In this document: in pieces, positions 51,025 through 63,032 of the stretch
Position numbering within the stretch: position 1 is the first letter of the stretch
Layout: the number at the start of each line of letters is the position of its first letter
NCBI GenBank assembly: GCA_030549775.1
Contig: CM060181.1
Location: forward strand, 33,946,563-34,010,562
DNA from: Tamarix chinensis
Lineage: Eukaryota; Streptophyta; Magnoliopsida; Caryophyllales; Tamaricaceae
Direction of reading: 5' to 3'
DNA: 64,000 bases
Program-made: the position numbers and the translations under genes
The notes under the pieces: model-generated
The model's input: the letters and a program-made list of their open reading frames with translations, nothing else
Databases searched by the model: none
Told to the model about the DNA's origin: nothing

Positions 51025-51916
51025 CCCCATCCATCACCCTTCTTCTTCTCCTTTTTTCTTTGCCCAGAAAATTCCCAAAATTTCTACTATCGCACCATTG
51101 ACGCTACCCCAACCGCCACCATGCATCGTTGCCATCCAAACCACCACCCAACTTCTTTCCTACATTACCCTCCACTAAACCAGACCACTCCCCCCTAACA
51201 CTCCCTACAAAGCTCGCCTTACCCATGCAAAATGGGAAGCTCGAGCTGTCCTTTGCACCCCATAGCAGCCCCTTTTGCTACCTTGCGCAGCTTCCCCCGC
51301 CACAACCACCACCCCCAATACCTCCATCTCAACACATCAGACCATCCTCTACCTCCCTATACCCTTCTATTCCCTTTTCTCCCCACTCATTCCACCTCCT
51401 TCCTTCTCCTCTACCTTTGGCCACCACAACCACGACCACCTTGCCACACCGCCACCACCACTACAACCCTCCTGGTCCAGGAAATCTACTACCTCACAAC
51501 CACCACCTTCCTTTCTCTCTTCCAACCCCAAACCATAACTTTTTTAAATCACCACCACTCCCACAACTGCTGCTGCACCCCTAGCTGCCACCTTTACTTC
51601 TGGTTGTACCCTAACCCTTGCTATCACTTAAGTATAAATTATTTTGTATAATTTTTATTTTTGGCCTTATCATCATCATCATCATCATAATTACTATTCT
51701 GCCATTATTATTATTATCATCATCATTATCATTACTACTATTAATCTTATTATGGTTAATACTACTACTAATATTATTGTTGGCCTCTTTAATAATACTA
51801 ATCTTATTAATACTATTAAGACTATTATTATTATCATTACTATTATCAGTTTCTTACTAAAAATCAATTGGGGAATAATGAAAGGAAAAAGAGGGAAGTT
51901 AACACTAGTGTTCTAC

Positions 51917-52007
51917 TCTTATAGGTGAACCAAACCTGTCCCCTAAGGAGGTGTAGGAGTCATGCTCTAAGCTTGGTGTCAATCTAGGTAAGGATATGCT
52001 TAAGGCC
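51917..52007 (+). other. Conserved exon-like block in LTR B
   Basis: CTTATAGGTGAACCAAACC, then CTAAGGAGGTGTAGGAG, CATGCTC and CTAGGTAAGGAT. Same position as in copies A and C. Confidence 0.55.
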
Positions 52008-53199
52008 AAATTTCGTGTTATGTGTTTATGTGTGTTTGGTTATATGTATGTATCTTATGTGGTTATAAATTATATGCTTGTAGCGCAGCTTGCTAAGTAT
52101 GGAGTTAAGGTAAGTTGTATATGTGTTATGGCATGTGTAATATGGTTATGTGACTTGTATTTGTGTTATGCCTTATGTATTATTGCCTTATATGACATGC
52201 ATGCTTGGAGTCCTTAAGTAGTGTGATGAGGTTGTGGGGAGATAAAAGAAGTAAAAAAAAAGAAAAAAAAAAGTGGAGTGGTAAGAGGGAAGGAAGAGAG
52301 GCCTAAGTATCATATAACTTATGGGTGGACAGGAAAAAGGATAATATTAATAAAATAGGAGGATGGAATAAATCTTGTATGGGAAGTGTAAGGCTCACAT
52401 GGGGTAGTTAGTCTTTGCATGGGGGTAACTCTTATGTGGAAAAAGGTGACTTAAGGGCTAAGAAAGGTGAGGGAAGAGGATTTTGGGTGATTGGAGTCTA
52501 TGAGTAAAAAATAGTACGTAGACATGTATAAGGGTGCATGGGGGGTTTGACCAGGGTTGGTGAGAAGGACCCTAAGTGGGGGAAGCGTGTGGTAGGGAAA
52601 AGTTAGTGGGAAGTGATTGGAGAGTGTTAAGAGTGGGAGGGTATCACATGAAGGGGGAAGTGATTTAAGTGGAAAGGGAAATGGTGTGTGTGGGTGATGA
52701 GGGAGCAACATATAAGAAAGGAGATGTGCTAGGGTTTGGGGTGGCCAATTAAGGTTTTCACGGCCACACGTGTAGGATGGGAAGTAAGGTTGTGATATTG
52801 AGTGTAGATCATAGGGAGTGTTATTTTGGAAGCAAAGGGAGCATGGGTTGTATATGATAGGGAGAGGTTAGGCCACATAGGCCATATTAGGGTTTCTAAA
52901 GGAAAAATTCTAGAGGGCGATGGTAAGTTAAACCGGAGATATGGAAAGGTGGGCCTCGACCTACATACATAGGAGTTTGGTTTATTATGGTGAGTAAAGG
53001 AAATGAGGAAATATGTCTGGGAGTTCTAGGATGTGTAGAAGTCCCAAGATATGGGACGGGGCTTTTCAAGGGAGTAGGTGTGAAAGGGGTGAGAATGGAA
53101 AGTCTAGTAGGCATGCATATTTGATATGAAAGTACCTATTGAATAAGACATGAATAAGACACTAACCATTTAAAGTGAAAGATTATTTAGCTGGGCCCA

Positions 53200-53545
53200 T
53201 ACCAATCCACTGACAATAATAATGGCTAGGTGCATGGTGCCCTAGAGACTGATCTACCAGCGAATAATAGTGGCCAGGTGTGTATTGCCTTAGTTTTTTT
53301 CCGATCTACTGGATATAATAGTGGGGGATCTCGAGCTCAATAAACCAAACCTTAATTGATAATAAGTCATAGAAAAGATATTAATTACTTATAGTTAAAA
53401 ACCATGAGAGTCGGGGCCAGACCGATCCACCGGCATAATAGTGGTTAGGAGTAATTTGCCCTAAAGACCGATCCACCGGTGAATAATAGTGGTCAGGAGT
53501 GTTCTGCCCTGGATATTTTTGATCCATTGACTATAATAGTGGGGT
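53200..53545 (+). repeat. Two triplets of the CCAC/CTAC..TAATAGTGG motif, LTR B
   Basis: Motif copies near 53205, 53253, 53304, 53426, 53469 and 53522, in the same 3+3 arrangement as copies A and C. Some CCACs have decayed (CTAC, CATT). Confidence 0.7.
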
Positions 53546-54063
53546 TCTCGTACTTGCATGGACTTAAATTGAGAATTGTGTGAAAATGGAAATAATAGTT
53601 AGATATTTGATGATTATGCTTAAATGGACTGATTTAGTATTTGTATTATCTATCTTTTATGTATGGCCTTAGCTGCATGGTTACCTTGCTCAATACGTAG
53701 CGTATGGATCACTCGTTTCATAGGTGCTGCATATTCCTACGAGCAGTAGCCCTATCTGAGTTGGTGTAGGTAGGAGATGCTATATTTAATGACTTTGATG
53801 CATTTGATGCATTGGGCAGGGCTGAGTGATGGCCTGTTGAACCTGAGATGGGGCCCAAGAGAGAGTGTTGTTCGGACTCACCTATTTCTGTTTTCATTAT
53901 CGTTTGTTGATTGTACTATTTTCCCCAAAGGGGCTTTGACATTGTACTTGTTTTCTGTTTCTATAATAACTTATATCATGCACTCTACTTTTTAATTATG
54001 AGTTATTAGAATCCTTGTGGTTTTATATCCTATTTGAATTAATATCTTTTGAGTTTTCTAGCC

Positions 54064-54111
54064 TTATGGTTGGTACGAGACTGGCTGGGGGTCAGACTGT
54101 GCTAATCATAG
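54064..54111 (+). other. 3' hairpin of LTR B
   Basis: Arms TTATGGTTGGTAC (54064-54076) and GTGCTAATCATAG (54099-54111). All 13 positions pair if G-U is allowed (four wobbles), around a 22-nt loop. Confidence 0.65.
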
Positions 54112-55014
54112 TGGCAGCACCCATCTATCTTAGTGTATGGTTTTTGTGTAAACGAAAATTTTCAACTGTGAAATCTAGGGGTGTTACACAAAGGCCAAGC
54201 AAAAACTGTACTATAATAGACTAGTTTTAGTACAAAAAAAAGTAAGATTAATTTTAGATTACAAATTTAAAATTACAGCATTCACCGGGCAACAAGAAGT
54301 CCAAAATTACAGATTTGAAATTAAATTAAAATAAATTTATGTGAGAAAAGGAGTTTGAATTACAACAGGAGTGAGATTAGAGAGCAAAACACCTCACTTA
54401 TCTTAAGAGTCTGGAGAAACGGTGGATCCGATGTGAGTGAATCACCAGTGTATATGTTATGTGAGCAGATTATCAGTGTAGATGAAGTCTCGTTGACGAA
54501 GACAAAAGGACGACGAAGGTAGGAGGACGTGAGAGTTGATGTTAGAAGTTGCAACAATGGTGGATAGCAAGGGACTAAATTGAGGATGAGTGTCGAGGAG
54601 GGTGAGGTAAAAGATTCAGGGAGGGAGAGATGGAGGGAGGGAGAGGGGGAGGGAGAGGGAGAGAGAGAAAGAGTTGGAAGAACATTTTTTCCCTCCATAC
54701 TTAATTACTCGACAGGTTAGGTGGGTAATAGATTCCCCTCATAAGATAGAAATTAATTACCCCTATAATATAACACCTGAAATCTAAACATGGTACATGC
54801 ATGGAAAAGCTTTTCGTGAATTTTTTACACCCCCTTTACCCCTTATCCCAAGCACACCCTAAGTAGGAAACATGTGTGTTGATCTTAAACAATCCTAGCT
54901 GAAAGGGGTGTCCCATTTGTTGATAGTAGTCTTCCTGGATTGTTGATGCCTCTCATAAATAATTTTTCATTCATATGACCAAAATTTGACTATATTAGAA
55001 TGTAGCCCCTTAAA

Positions 55015-55015
55015 A

Positions 55016-55100
<85 letters not shown>
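55015..55100 (+). repeat. Pure (ATT)n microsatellite
   Basis: About 85 bp of uninterrupted ATT, the longest pure run in the window. Confidence 0.95.
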
Positions 55101-56002
55101 GTCCTAGGAATCTTTTAGTCATTTTGTGTGTATCATGATAATTATTCTTATAAGCATGCCTAATATGTATTATTTATTGTTGAGAATGTGGAAATGTTGT
55201 TTGATGTTCTAAAAATGCATGTCAAGGTTTTACGTATAAAATTATGTATAAGGGTAAAATATTCATTTATCGTATTTGGTAATTTATTTGTATGTTAAAT
55301 GATTTAATTATTATATTTTAGTATTTTCTTAACTAGTTAATAAATAAAATGGAATTAGCATTTAAAATGGATGATAATGTGGATATTTTAGTCTTAAGGG
55401 CATTTTGGTTATTTTTGGCCTAAAGTACCTAAGTGTGAATAATTTAGTCTAGGATAGTCTTAGTATATTTTTAAATATCAAACTTGGTATTGACATTGAT
55501 TATGGTTGTCTCAAATGGTTGGAAATGAGTTAAAATGGTTAAGTATGAAAATTGGATCTATGTGATTAACATATGATTTTATGGTCACCTTAATAAAATA
55601 ATAATATTTAAAGTGAAAGATCTCGAGATCAGGAATGGTGGCTTTTTATGGGCTACTACTCTAAAGATGTGGTTTAACCCACGATTGATTATGAATTTCT
55701 CTGGTGTACCTTAGTGCCCTAACTATGTCATGTATGGTACTCTATTTAGCTCTAACGACTTATAGAGGGTATACATACTTATAGATTAAGTATCCTTGTT
55801 AGTAGGGTACTATGCTACCTTTGTGTGACAGTGCGACCAGGGTATCTTAATGTTCTTGGGTTGATAGTTGGTAGTAAACTATGTTATCTTGGTCTACCGG
55901 TATGACCAGAGTACCTTAGTGTCGCTAGGTTCATTATGATTTCCCCTTATGTAAATAAAAATAAAAATGAATATTATTAGATTAAAATAATTATTGGATT
56001 GG

Positions 56003-56304
56003 TCAATAGTAGCCTTCATGCCTACCTGTGGTTTGGTAGTAGTATTTGTGCCTATTGGTGGTTTGGTAGAAGCCTTGGTGCCTACATGTGATTTCATAAT
56101 ATCCTTTGTGCCTACCTATGGTTCAATAACAGCCTTTGTGCCTACCTGTAGTTCGGTATTAGCCTTTGTGCCTACCTATGTTTTGGTAGTGGATTTTGTG
56201 TGGTTCGATATCAGCCTTTGTGCCTACCTATGGTTTGGTAGCAGTCTTCGTGCCTAACTATATTTTGATAGTTTCCTTTGTACCTACCGGTGGTTTAGTA
56301 GTAG
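56003..56304 (+). repeat. 30-bp minisatellite, left part
   Basis: About ten units of the form AGCCTTTGTGCCTACCTGT plus GGTTTGGTAGT. The array resumes at 61690 after the Cassandra insertion. Because the period is 30, one frame stays open over it; this is not a gene. Confidence 0.85.
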
Positions 56305-57418
56305 TATAACACCATGAGTTGATACGATCACGTGAGGGTTAACGTAGAGTGCTTTTGCATTGATTGGCTGGCCACACAGATCAACATGATTTCTTTCAGC
56401 GTGCTTTGTCATCACTCACACGCTTCCCAAAAAGTTTTTTAAAAAATTTCTGAAACCTCCCAAGAGAGTCACTCATCCTAAAATTTGCTACATGCCATCA
56501 CACTTAACTACGGAGTTTTTAGGATGGAATTACGAAAATGATAGGAAACCATATTGATATAATTAGCCAAATCAATTGAAATACCTACTAATTTAGAAAA
56601 TTATGTTAAAATAGGGATTTATTAGGGAAATTAATTAAATAAATTGTTTTATTTAAAATAAGGGGAAATATTTAAGGTAAAATCAAGAGGAAAATAATAA
56701 AGACTTTATTAGGGAAAATTGGGGTGTTTTGCTAATTAAAATGGAATTTAGGAAAAATTATCCAAAATATCCTAAATTATTCTAAAAAGGGAATTCAATT
56801 ATTAATTTTTTAAATATTATTATTTTAAATATGCAAAAATACCAAAATATTCTAAATACCCCAACCAACCTCTTTTTTTCCCTTTCCCTTTCTTTTTCCT
56901 TTTTCATTCATTTTTCTCCTTTCTCCTTTTTCTTTTTCCTTCGTCTTCCCTAGAATGGGCCAGCCTCCCTCGTGGCCCAAACTCTCCTCCCTCTTCTTCC
57001 TTCTATGTGGCCCAGCCCACACACTTTTTTTTCTCCTCCCCATTCAATCGTTTATTCCTCTCTTTCTTTTTCTTCTTTCTTTACCCTAGACTGGCCGGCC
57101 TAACCCTATCACCTTCTTCTTCCTCCTGCTCCTCCCACGCGAGACCTGCAGCCTGCCATAACTGACCAACCACCATTATACCACCAACCTACACCACCTC
57201 TCTCTCTCCTCATCCTCGTCCTTTTCCTTTCCTTTTCCAACCCCAACCACCCCCGTACCTCCTCACGTGTGCCCCCTTTCTTTCCTTTTCTTCTCCTTCG
57301 ACCAAGCTGTACTTGAAAATTGCAGGCCTGTATTGGGCTGCCACCACCGGTTGGCAACCCTACAACACCTGCCCCCTCTTGTCCTTTCCCCCTCTGTCGT
57401 ATCCACCCCCCATTAGCC

Positions 57419-57426
57419 TATAAATA
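57419..57426 (+). promoter_or_regulatory. TATA box of LTR copy C
   Basis: TATAAATA in TTAGCCTATAAATACCCCC, the same context as copy A (TTAGCCTATAAATACCCTC). Confidence 0.55.
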
Positions 57427-58039
57427 CCCCCAACCGACCCCTCAATTGGCCTTCTTTTCCTACCTAGAAAATTTACCTCCCCTTGCACCACTGCCACCTG
57501 TGCCTAGCGCCTGCCAAAATCCTCCTTGCATCACCCTCCGTCAAACTACACCACCCACCATCTCTAATTCCTCCTACACGAGCCACCTTGGTCGTGCAAA
57601 ATTGGCTACCAAAACTACTATTCTCCTCTATCGCCGCCGTGCGCCGCCATCCCTCGCCGCAGCCACCACTCCTTCTACCTCCCAAAACACCCAGCAAAGC
57701 CCCCTCTACCTCCCCTTACCTTCCTTTCTCCCTGCCTCCCTCTCCTTCATCCTTCCTCCCCCCTCCACCACCTTCGGCCACCACAATAGCCACCATCTGC
57801 GCCGCCCCTTCTACTTTGCTGCCACCACCATTCCAACCCTCTCAACCCAAAGAATCCACCACCACCACAACCACTCTCTCATTTTCCCTCTTCTAGCTTA
57901 AAAGGCCACCTCTCCAACCCCACTTCCTCCTCCGTCGTTGGCGCCGTCGTCGCCTAGTCACCACCACTCCTAGGTTGTGCCCTAGCCTCCCTAACCTTTA
58001 AAAATAATTTATTTAGTTGTTAATTATTTTATTTGTGTT

Positions 58040-58720
58040 AATATCATCATCATTATTATTATTATTATTATTATTAACTTTGGCATATTATTACTAATAT
58101 AATTATTGTTAATATTCGAACCATTATTATTATTATTATTATTATTACTAACTTTTGGCACTATTATTACTAATTCTAATATTAACATGATTATTCGAAC
58201 CCTATCATTATTATTACTAATATTTGAAGTATTATTATTATTGTTGTTATTAACCTTGGCCCTATTACTACTAATGTTACTATTATTATGATTATTAGAA
58301 TCCTTATTATTATTAAGATTCAAACTATTACTAAAATTATTATTATTATTATCATTATTGTTATTATTACCCATATCACTAATATTAATAGTACTACTAC
58401 TATCATCATCATCATCATCATCATCATCATTATTATTAGTAGAAGTAGTAGTATCATTATTGTCACTATTTTAGTATTACTAATACTATTATTAATATTG
58501 ATATGATTCAGGTTATTATTAGTATTATCATTATTATTATTATTATTAAAGCTATTATATTTAGTAATATAAATATTGCTAATAATACTTTAATATGGAC
58601 CAATATAACTACCAAGACTATTTTGACTAGTAATAGTATGATTAGCTACTTTGAGAATAATACCCTTACTATTACTTATAAAATTGCTATTATTATTATT
58701 AACCCTAATACTAGGCTATG
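58040..58720 (+). repeat. ATT/ATC trinucleotide zone in LTR C
   Basis: Imperfect triplets with an (ATC)n run at about 58401-58428. Poly-Asn and poly-Ile ORFs over it are artefacts. Confidence 0.85.
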
Positions 58721-58783
58721 ATAAGGGTAAGGTAGGAAATAATGATAATTTTGTTTAGAAGGAAGTTAACCCTTAGTATTTCC

Positions 58784-58870
58784 CTCTTATAGGTGAACTG
58801 AGTGAAAATCCTAAGGAGGTGTAGGATCATGCTCCAAGTCCGGTGTTGTTTTAGGTAAGGATGTAGCTAA
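58784..58870 (+). other. Conserved exon-like block in LTR C
   Basis: CTCTTATAGGTGAAC, then CTAAGGAGGTGTAGGATC, ATGCTCC and TTAGGTAAGGATGTAGCTAA. Compare 7301-7391 and 51917-52007. Confidence 0.55.
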
Positions 58871-60049
58871 TACCAACTATGTGTGTTATGTGCCTTGTAT
58901 GCTATGTTTTATGTTATTTTTGTGTATCTTATGTTGTGTATCTTATGTTATTATGACTGCTTACTTGTAGCGTAGGTCGGAGTTGAGGTATGTTCATGTG
59001 ACCTCCTTATGGCATGTGTAAAAAGATATATATGTTGTGCTTGTGATGTTATATGATGTGACCCTCTAGGACATGCATGCTAGGATGTTTTAATAATATG
59101 ATAAGGGGTGGAAGGATGAAAAGGGAAAAAGGGGAAATGAGTTAACTAAAAAGAAAATAAGAATGATCTTATTATCTCATGATCCATGGAGGGAAAAATA
59201 AAGGAAGATATGAAAATAAAAAATAAGAGAGTAGAGTGAATCATACATGGGAAAGTTTAGGGTTTGCATAGGATGGATGGAGATGATCCTTACGTGGAAA
59301 AACTTACCTTAGGGTGTAAGTAAGGTAAGGGAAGAGTTGTTGGGGGTGATTGGAGTCCTTGGGTGAAAAGTAGTACATAGGTTGGTATAAGGGTGTATAG
59401 GAAGCTTGGATAGGGTTTGGGAGGAAAACCCTAAATAGAGGAGATTGTAGAAGTGAGAAATAATGGAGGGGAATGGAATATGGGGCAATAGTGGAAGAAT
59501 ATCACATGGAGGGTGAGCGTGGGTGTCATGTGGAAGAGAGGATGGTAGGTGAGTAATGGAGAGGTGATATATGGGAAAAGAAAGGTGCTAGGGTTTGGGT
59601 GGCTAACTAGGGTTCATGGTCACATGTGTAAATGGGAAGTAAAGTGGAATGCTTAGGGTTGAATCTAAGTGAGGTGATGTGTTGGGTGGCAAAAGAGCTT
59701 TAGTTGTGTGAGATAGAGGAAGTATGGGCCATATAGGCCCAACTAGAGTTTTAGGAAAAACCCTAGAGGGTGATAATGAGTTGACTTAGATGGTATGGGG
59801 AAGTGGACCTCGACCCACACACTCAAAGTTTGGGTATTCATGGTGAGTAAGTAGAAGAGGGAAAAGATGTCGATATAGGACGTGCAGAAGTCCCAAGATA
59901 TAGGACGTTCCCTTTTGGGAGAATGGGAGTAGATGGATTGTGTGAGCGGGTAATCCAAAGAACATGTATGTCTAGGGTGAAAACATATATTGAATAAGAT
60001 ACAGTTAAGATACTAATCATTTAAAGTGAAAGATTATTGAGTTGGGCCC

Positions 60050-60395
60050 AAATTGATACACCAGCATAATAGTGGCCAGGTGCCGAGGTACCTTGGAGAC
60101 TGATCCACATGCATATAATAGTGGTCAGGTGCGTTCTGCCTTGTATGTTTTCGATTCATTGGCTTTAATAGTGGGGGATCCCGAACTTAATAAACCAAAC
60201 TTTAAGTTATGATAAGACACGGGAAAGACATTAAGTACTTAAAATGGAACACCATGAGAGTCGGGGCTAGATCGATCCACCAATATAATAGTGGCCAGGA
60301 GCATCTTACCCTAGAGATCGATCCACGACATATAATAGTGGTAAGGTGCGTTCTTCCTTGTACGTTTCCAATCCACCGACTGTAATAGTGGGGTT
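60050..60395 (+). repeat. Two triplets of the CCAC..TAATAGTGG motif, LTR C
   Basis: Copies near 60057, 60100, 60151, 60276, 60323 and 60371, in the same 3+3 arrangement and spacing as copies A and B. Confidence 0.7.
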
Positions 60396-60981
60396 CTCGT
60401 ACTCGCCTAGACTTATAAAGAGCATGGTGTAAAATGAGCATATTGACCAGAGATCTAATGAACAAGTTTAACCGGACTGTGACATAGACTCTACAATTTG
60501 TATTGCTTATATGTTTATTTGTATGATCATGCTTGTATTATATGCTTTTCTATGTATGGCCTTAGCTATATAACTACCTTGCTCAATACGTAGCGTATTG
60601 ACCACCCGTTTCATGGGTGCTACTCATTCCCATGAGCAAAGGGCCCAACTGAGTTTATGCAGGTAGAAGAAGCCATCTTCGATACCTATGATACTTATGA
60701 GGCATTGGGCAGGGTAGAGAGTTGAGCTTTGGACTGGGCATGGGGACCCTGGAGTGACGTTGGCCAAGCTCTCTCTTTTACTCAAGTTTACTTATGTATC
60801 ATTTCATTTCCATTTTATCGTACTATACCTTTTACCCCTATTGGGAACTTTGATTACGTACTCTATTGAGTTGTAATAACCTTTTAATATGCACTCTGAT
60901 TTCTACGTTATGAACATTTTAGTTTTTCTATAAATCCTTGTTTTAAGTTATCTAATGTTTGGTGATAACTTTTCTTTAGCC

Positions 60982-61030
60982 TTGTAGTTAGTACGAGACT
61001 GGTTGGAGGCTGAGCTTGTACTGATCATAG
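60982..61030 (+). other. 3' hairpin of LTR C
   Basis: Arms TTGTAGTTAGTAC (60982-60994) and GTACTGATCATAG (61018-61030). Twelve of 13 positions pair with four G-U wobbles and one A-C mismatch. Confidence 0.6.
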
Positions 61031-61273
61031 CGGTAGCACCCCCTGTGCTTGTATTTGTTTGTTTAAACGAAAATTTTCAACTGTACATCAATCCTCATAA
61101 CACTCCCCTTAATTTGGAGCTATTACATTTACCACACTCAAAGAACGTAATGTCCTCATTACACCTCAACCACTAACTATCTCAATATAGTTTATCCTAA
61201 GAATCATCTTGCTAGGCAACTCATTGGTTCATCCAAGTTTAGATTAAGGTTGCAGTCTTGCTTTGATACCATT

Positions 61274-61330
61274 TGTAATACCTTAAGTCAATACTACCAT
61301 GCAAGGGCTACCTAAGAGTGATTTCGAATT
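61274..61330 (-). repeat. Extra LTR end plus PBS inside the Cassandra internal region
   Basis: On minus, AGGGCTACC..GACTTAAGGTATTACA repeats the last about 55 bp of a Cassandra LTR and is followed by a second PBS-like TGGTATCAAAGC. The internal region therefore holds a partial LTR-PBS duplication. Confidence 0.65.
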
Positions 61331-61689
61331 GATTCGTTGTTCAGATTGCAATCGCGGTCTCACTCTCGCTCTGATACTATTTGTAACACCTTGAGTCGAT
61401 CTGACTATGTGGGAGCTACCCTGGAGTGCTTTCAACATGATTGGCTGGCCCCACAGATCAACACAAATCCTTTTAGCGAACTTTGTCATCACTCACACGC
61501 TTTTTAAGAAAATTTTCAAAAAAATTTCCAAAACTTCCCAGGAGGATCACCCATCCTAAAAATTACTCTATGCCAAACATGCTTAACTGTGGAGTTTTAG
61601 GATGGAATCACCAAAAGAATGGAATATCATGTTGATATAAGTAACCAGATCAATCCTTATAACACTCCCCTCAATTTTGGGGTATTATA

Positions 61690-61806
61690 ATTAGCCTTTG
61701 TACCTACCTATGGCTCGGTAGTAACCTTTTTGCTTACTTGTGTTTTGGTAGTAGCCTTCATCTCTACTTATGGTTTGGTAGTAGTCTTTGTGCCCTACTT
61801 GTGATG
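61690..61806 (+). repeat. 30-bp minisatellite, right part
   Basis: About four units. The first joins to the unit cut at 56304 once Cassandra and one TSD copy are removed. Confidence 0.8.
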
Positions 61807-62453
61807 TTATTGTTTTTATTGGTATTGTACCTTTCATCTCTACCTATGGTATTATGGATATTATTGGTTTGATATTGAGATATGAGGTATATTGTAAAGG
61901 TTATGGTTGTTGTGTTGAGATTGATTCTAATCATTATTCTAGATAATATCTCTTGTATGCTCTATTGGTAAGTTTTATTATGTTCTACATGAACGAGTAT
62001 GAGAAATATGTAGCTTTGTTTTTAATGTATATCTCATAAGATTATCTTATTTCTATCATCGTATAAATATTTCAATGTTTATACCATATATTGTTGTGAC
62101 ACCCTTTATGTATTCCATGCGGATTTTTCATAGTAGTTTTGTGTAATGGGTTATTCAATACCATTATACTGAAGGGTTCCTTTTTATGAGCCTATGTTTA
62201 ATTAATGGTCAGTGACCTTTACAGGTTAGCTTGTGAGATCAGTTGAAGGTTAGTGCTTGGGTTAAGGGTAGAGTTATTCGGTATGTTCCCCTATATCTTT
62301 TGATTCGTATAATTCTGTAGTATTATATTCTTATGCATTTTTTTCACTGAATTTTGAAATCACTAACATTTAATTTTATTTGGAATGATGTTAACTTATT
62401 TTGATTCTCTCTACTCTGATTTTTATAATTGTCTTATTAATTTAAGGCCTTAG

Positions 62454-62498
62454 CACTTGGTATGAGAATGGTAGAGAAAATCAGACTTATACTAAGTG
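62454..62498 (+). other. 3' hairpin of LTR F
   Basis: Arms CACTTGGTAT (62454-62463) and ATACTAAGTG (62489-62498) pair with one G-U wobble. Confidence 0.6.
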
Positions 62499-62588
62499 TG
62501 GTAGTAACACCCCATGTTCTTCTATTTTAACTTACACAATGAATTATTTAAATAGAATTTTTTGATTCGTAAATCTAGGGGTGTTACA

Positions 62589-63032
62589 TGTATGGCTAGG
62601 AAAGGAAGGGAGGACTGTGGGGACACAGGGGGAATGCTATGTTTGGCCAAAAGGGAAAAGGAAGAAGTAGGAAGTCAATTGATAAGGAAAGAAATATGGT
62701 TGGGCTTGGCATGTAGGTCAGGAAAGGAAAACAAATAAAAAGAAGGGGGTGGGCTAGCTCAAGAAAGAGAGGGAAGAAAGAAAAAATAAAAGAAGTAAAA
62801 GGAAAAACAAAGGAGAGAAAATAAAAAAGAAAAAAAAGGTTTAGGATTAGGATTAAGTTTAGGTTTAAGATTTATGGAATTAATCTAAAATTTTATTTAT
62901 CAATTATCCGGGGTTAGGGTTAGGATAAAAATAAAATAAAATAAAATATAATGACCTAAAAATTAAAATTTAGATTAGGTTAAAATATTGATTAATTGAT
63001 ATTAAAATATAATAAAATTTTAGGGTATTACA
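62589..63032 (-). mobile_element. 5' part of a minus-oriented long LTR
   Basis: On minus it starts TGTAATACCCTAAAATTTTATT at 63032 and runs into a pyrimidine-rich leader (purine-rich on plus, 62589-62850). Truncated at 62589. Confidence 0.6.

Larger units (their letters stand above)
50174..54188 (+). mobile_element. Solo long LTR, copy B (4,015 bp)
   Basis: Starts TGTATTACCCTAAAA and ends AGGGGTGTTACA, with flanks CAAAA (50169-50173) and CAAAG (54189-54193), a 4/5 TSD. Family order kept: leader with TATA (51017), ATT zone (51650-51850), conserved block (51917-52007), motif array (53200-53545), tail block (53688-53765), 3' hairpin (54064-54111). The leader ORFs (50600-51650) are Pro/Ser/His-rich reading of pyrimidine DNA. 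Confidence 0.8.
48817..54866. mobile_element. Possible unclassified TIR element carrying LTR B
   Basis: The left edge AAGGATTTGATTGGTATAAGG and the inverted right edge TAGGGTGTGCTTGGGATAAGG agree at about 15 of 21 positions. Without LTR B the unit would be about 2 kb. No clear TSD and no transposase. Tentative. Confidence 0.25.
56577..61087 (+). mobile_element. Solo long LTR, copy C (4,511 bp) inside a Cassandra LTR
   Basis: Starts TGAAATACCTACTAA and ends TTCAACTGTACA, with a perfect TSD TCAAT (56572-56576, 61088-61092). The two flanks join into one Cassandra 3' LTR of normal length, proving both ends. Inside are the leader with TATA (57419), ATT zone (58040-58720), conserved block (58784-58870), motif array (60050-60395), tail block (60582-60665) and 3' hairpin (60982-61030). 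Confidence 0.88.
56305..61689 (-). mobile_element. Cassandra-type TRIM with 5S-derived LTRs, split by solo LTR C
   Basis: On minus: 5' LTR 61689-61382 (308 bp), iMet-type PBS TAGTATCAGAGC at 61379-61368, internal region to 61128, and 3' LTR in two pieces 61127-61088 and 56576-56305. TSD AGTAG (56300-56304) / ATTAG (61690-61694), 4/5. Each LTR holds a 5S rRNA-like segment in sense orientation (CACAGTTAAGCATG, GATGGGTGATCCTCCTGGGAAG). LTRs with an embedded 5S promoter region and no coding capacity define the Cassandra group (published family knowledge). No ORF. Confidence 0.85.
55001..62588 (+). mobile_element. Long LTR, copy F, interrupted by Cassandra plus LTR C
   Basis: The end AGGGGTGTTACA at 62588 and the 3' hairpin 62454-62498 are clear. 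The start TGTAGCCCCTTAAAAATT(ATT)n at 55001 is a guess. 55370-55440 matches the CTTAAGGGCATTTTGGTTA block of copies D and E. It carries a 30-bp minisatellite in which Cassandra landed. No TSD match was found, so the boundaries are less sure than in A-E. Confidence 0.5.

Noticed and set aside
55994..56257. 87-codon ORF with a ten-residue repeat (FVPTCGLVVA type)
   Set aside because: The minisatellite period is 30 bp, so a frame stays open by arithmetic. It lies in an LTR and is cut by Cassandra.
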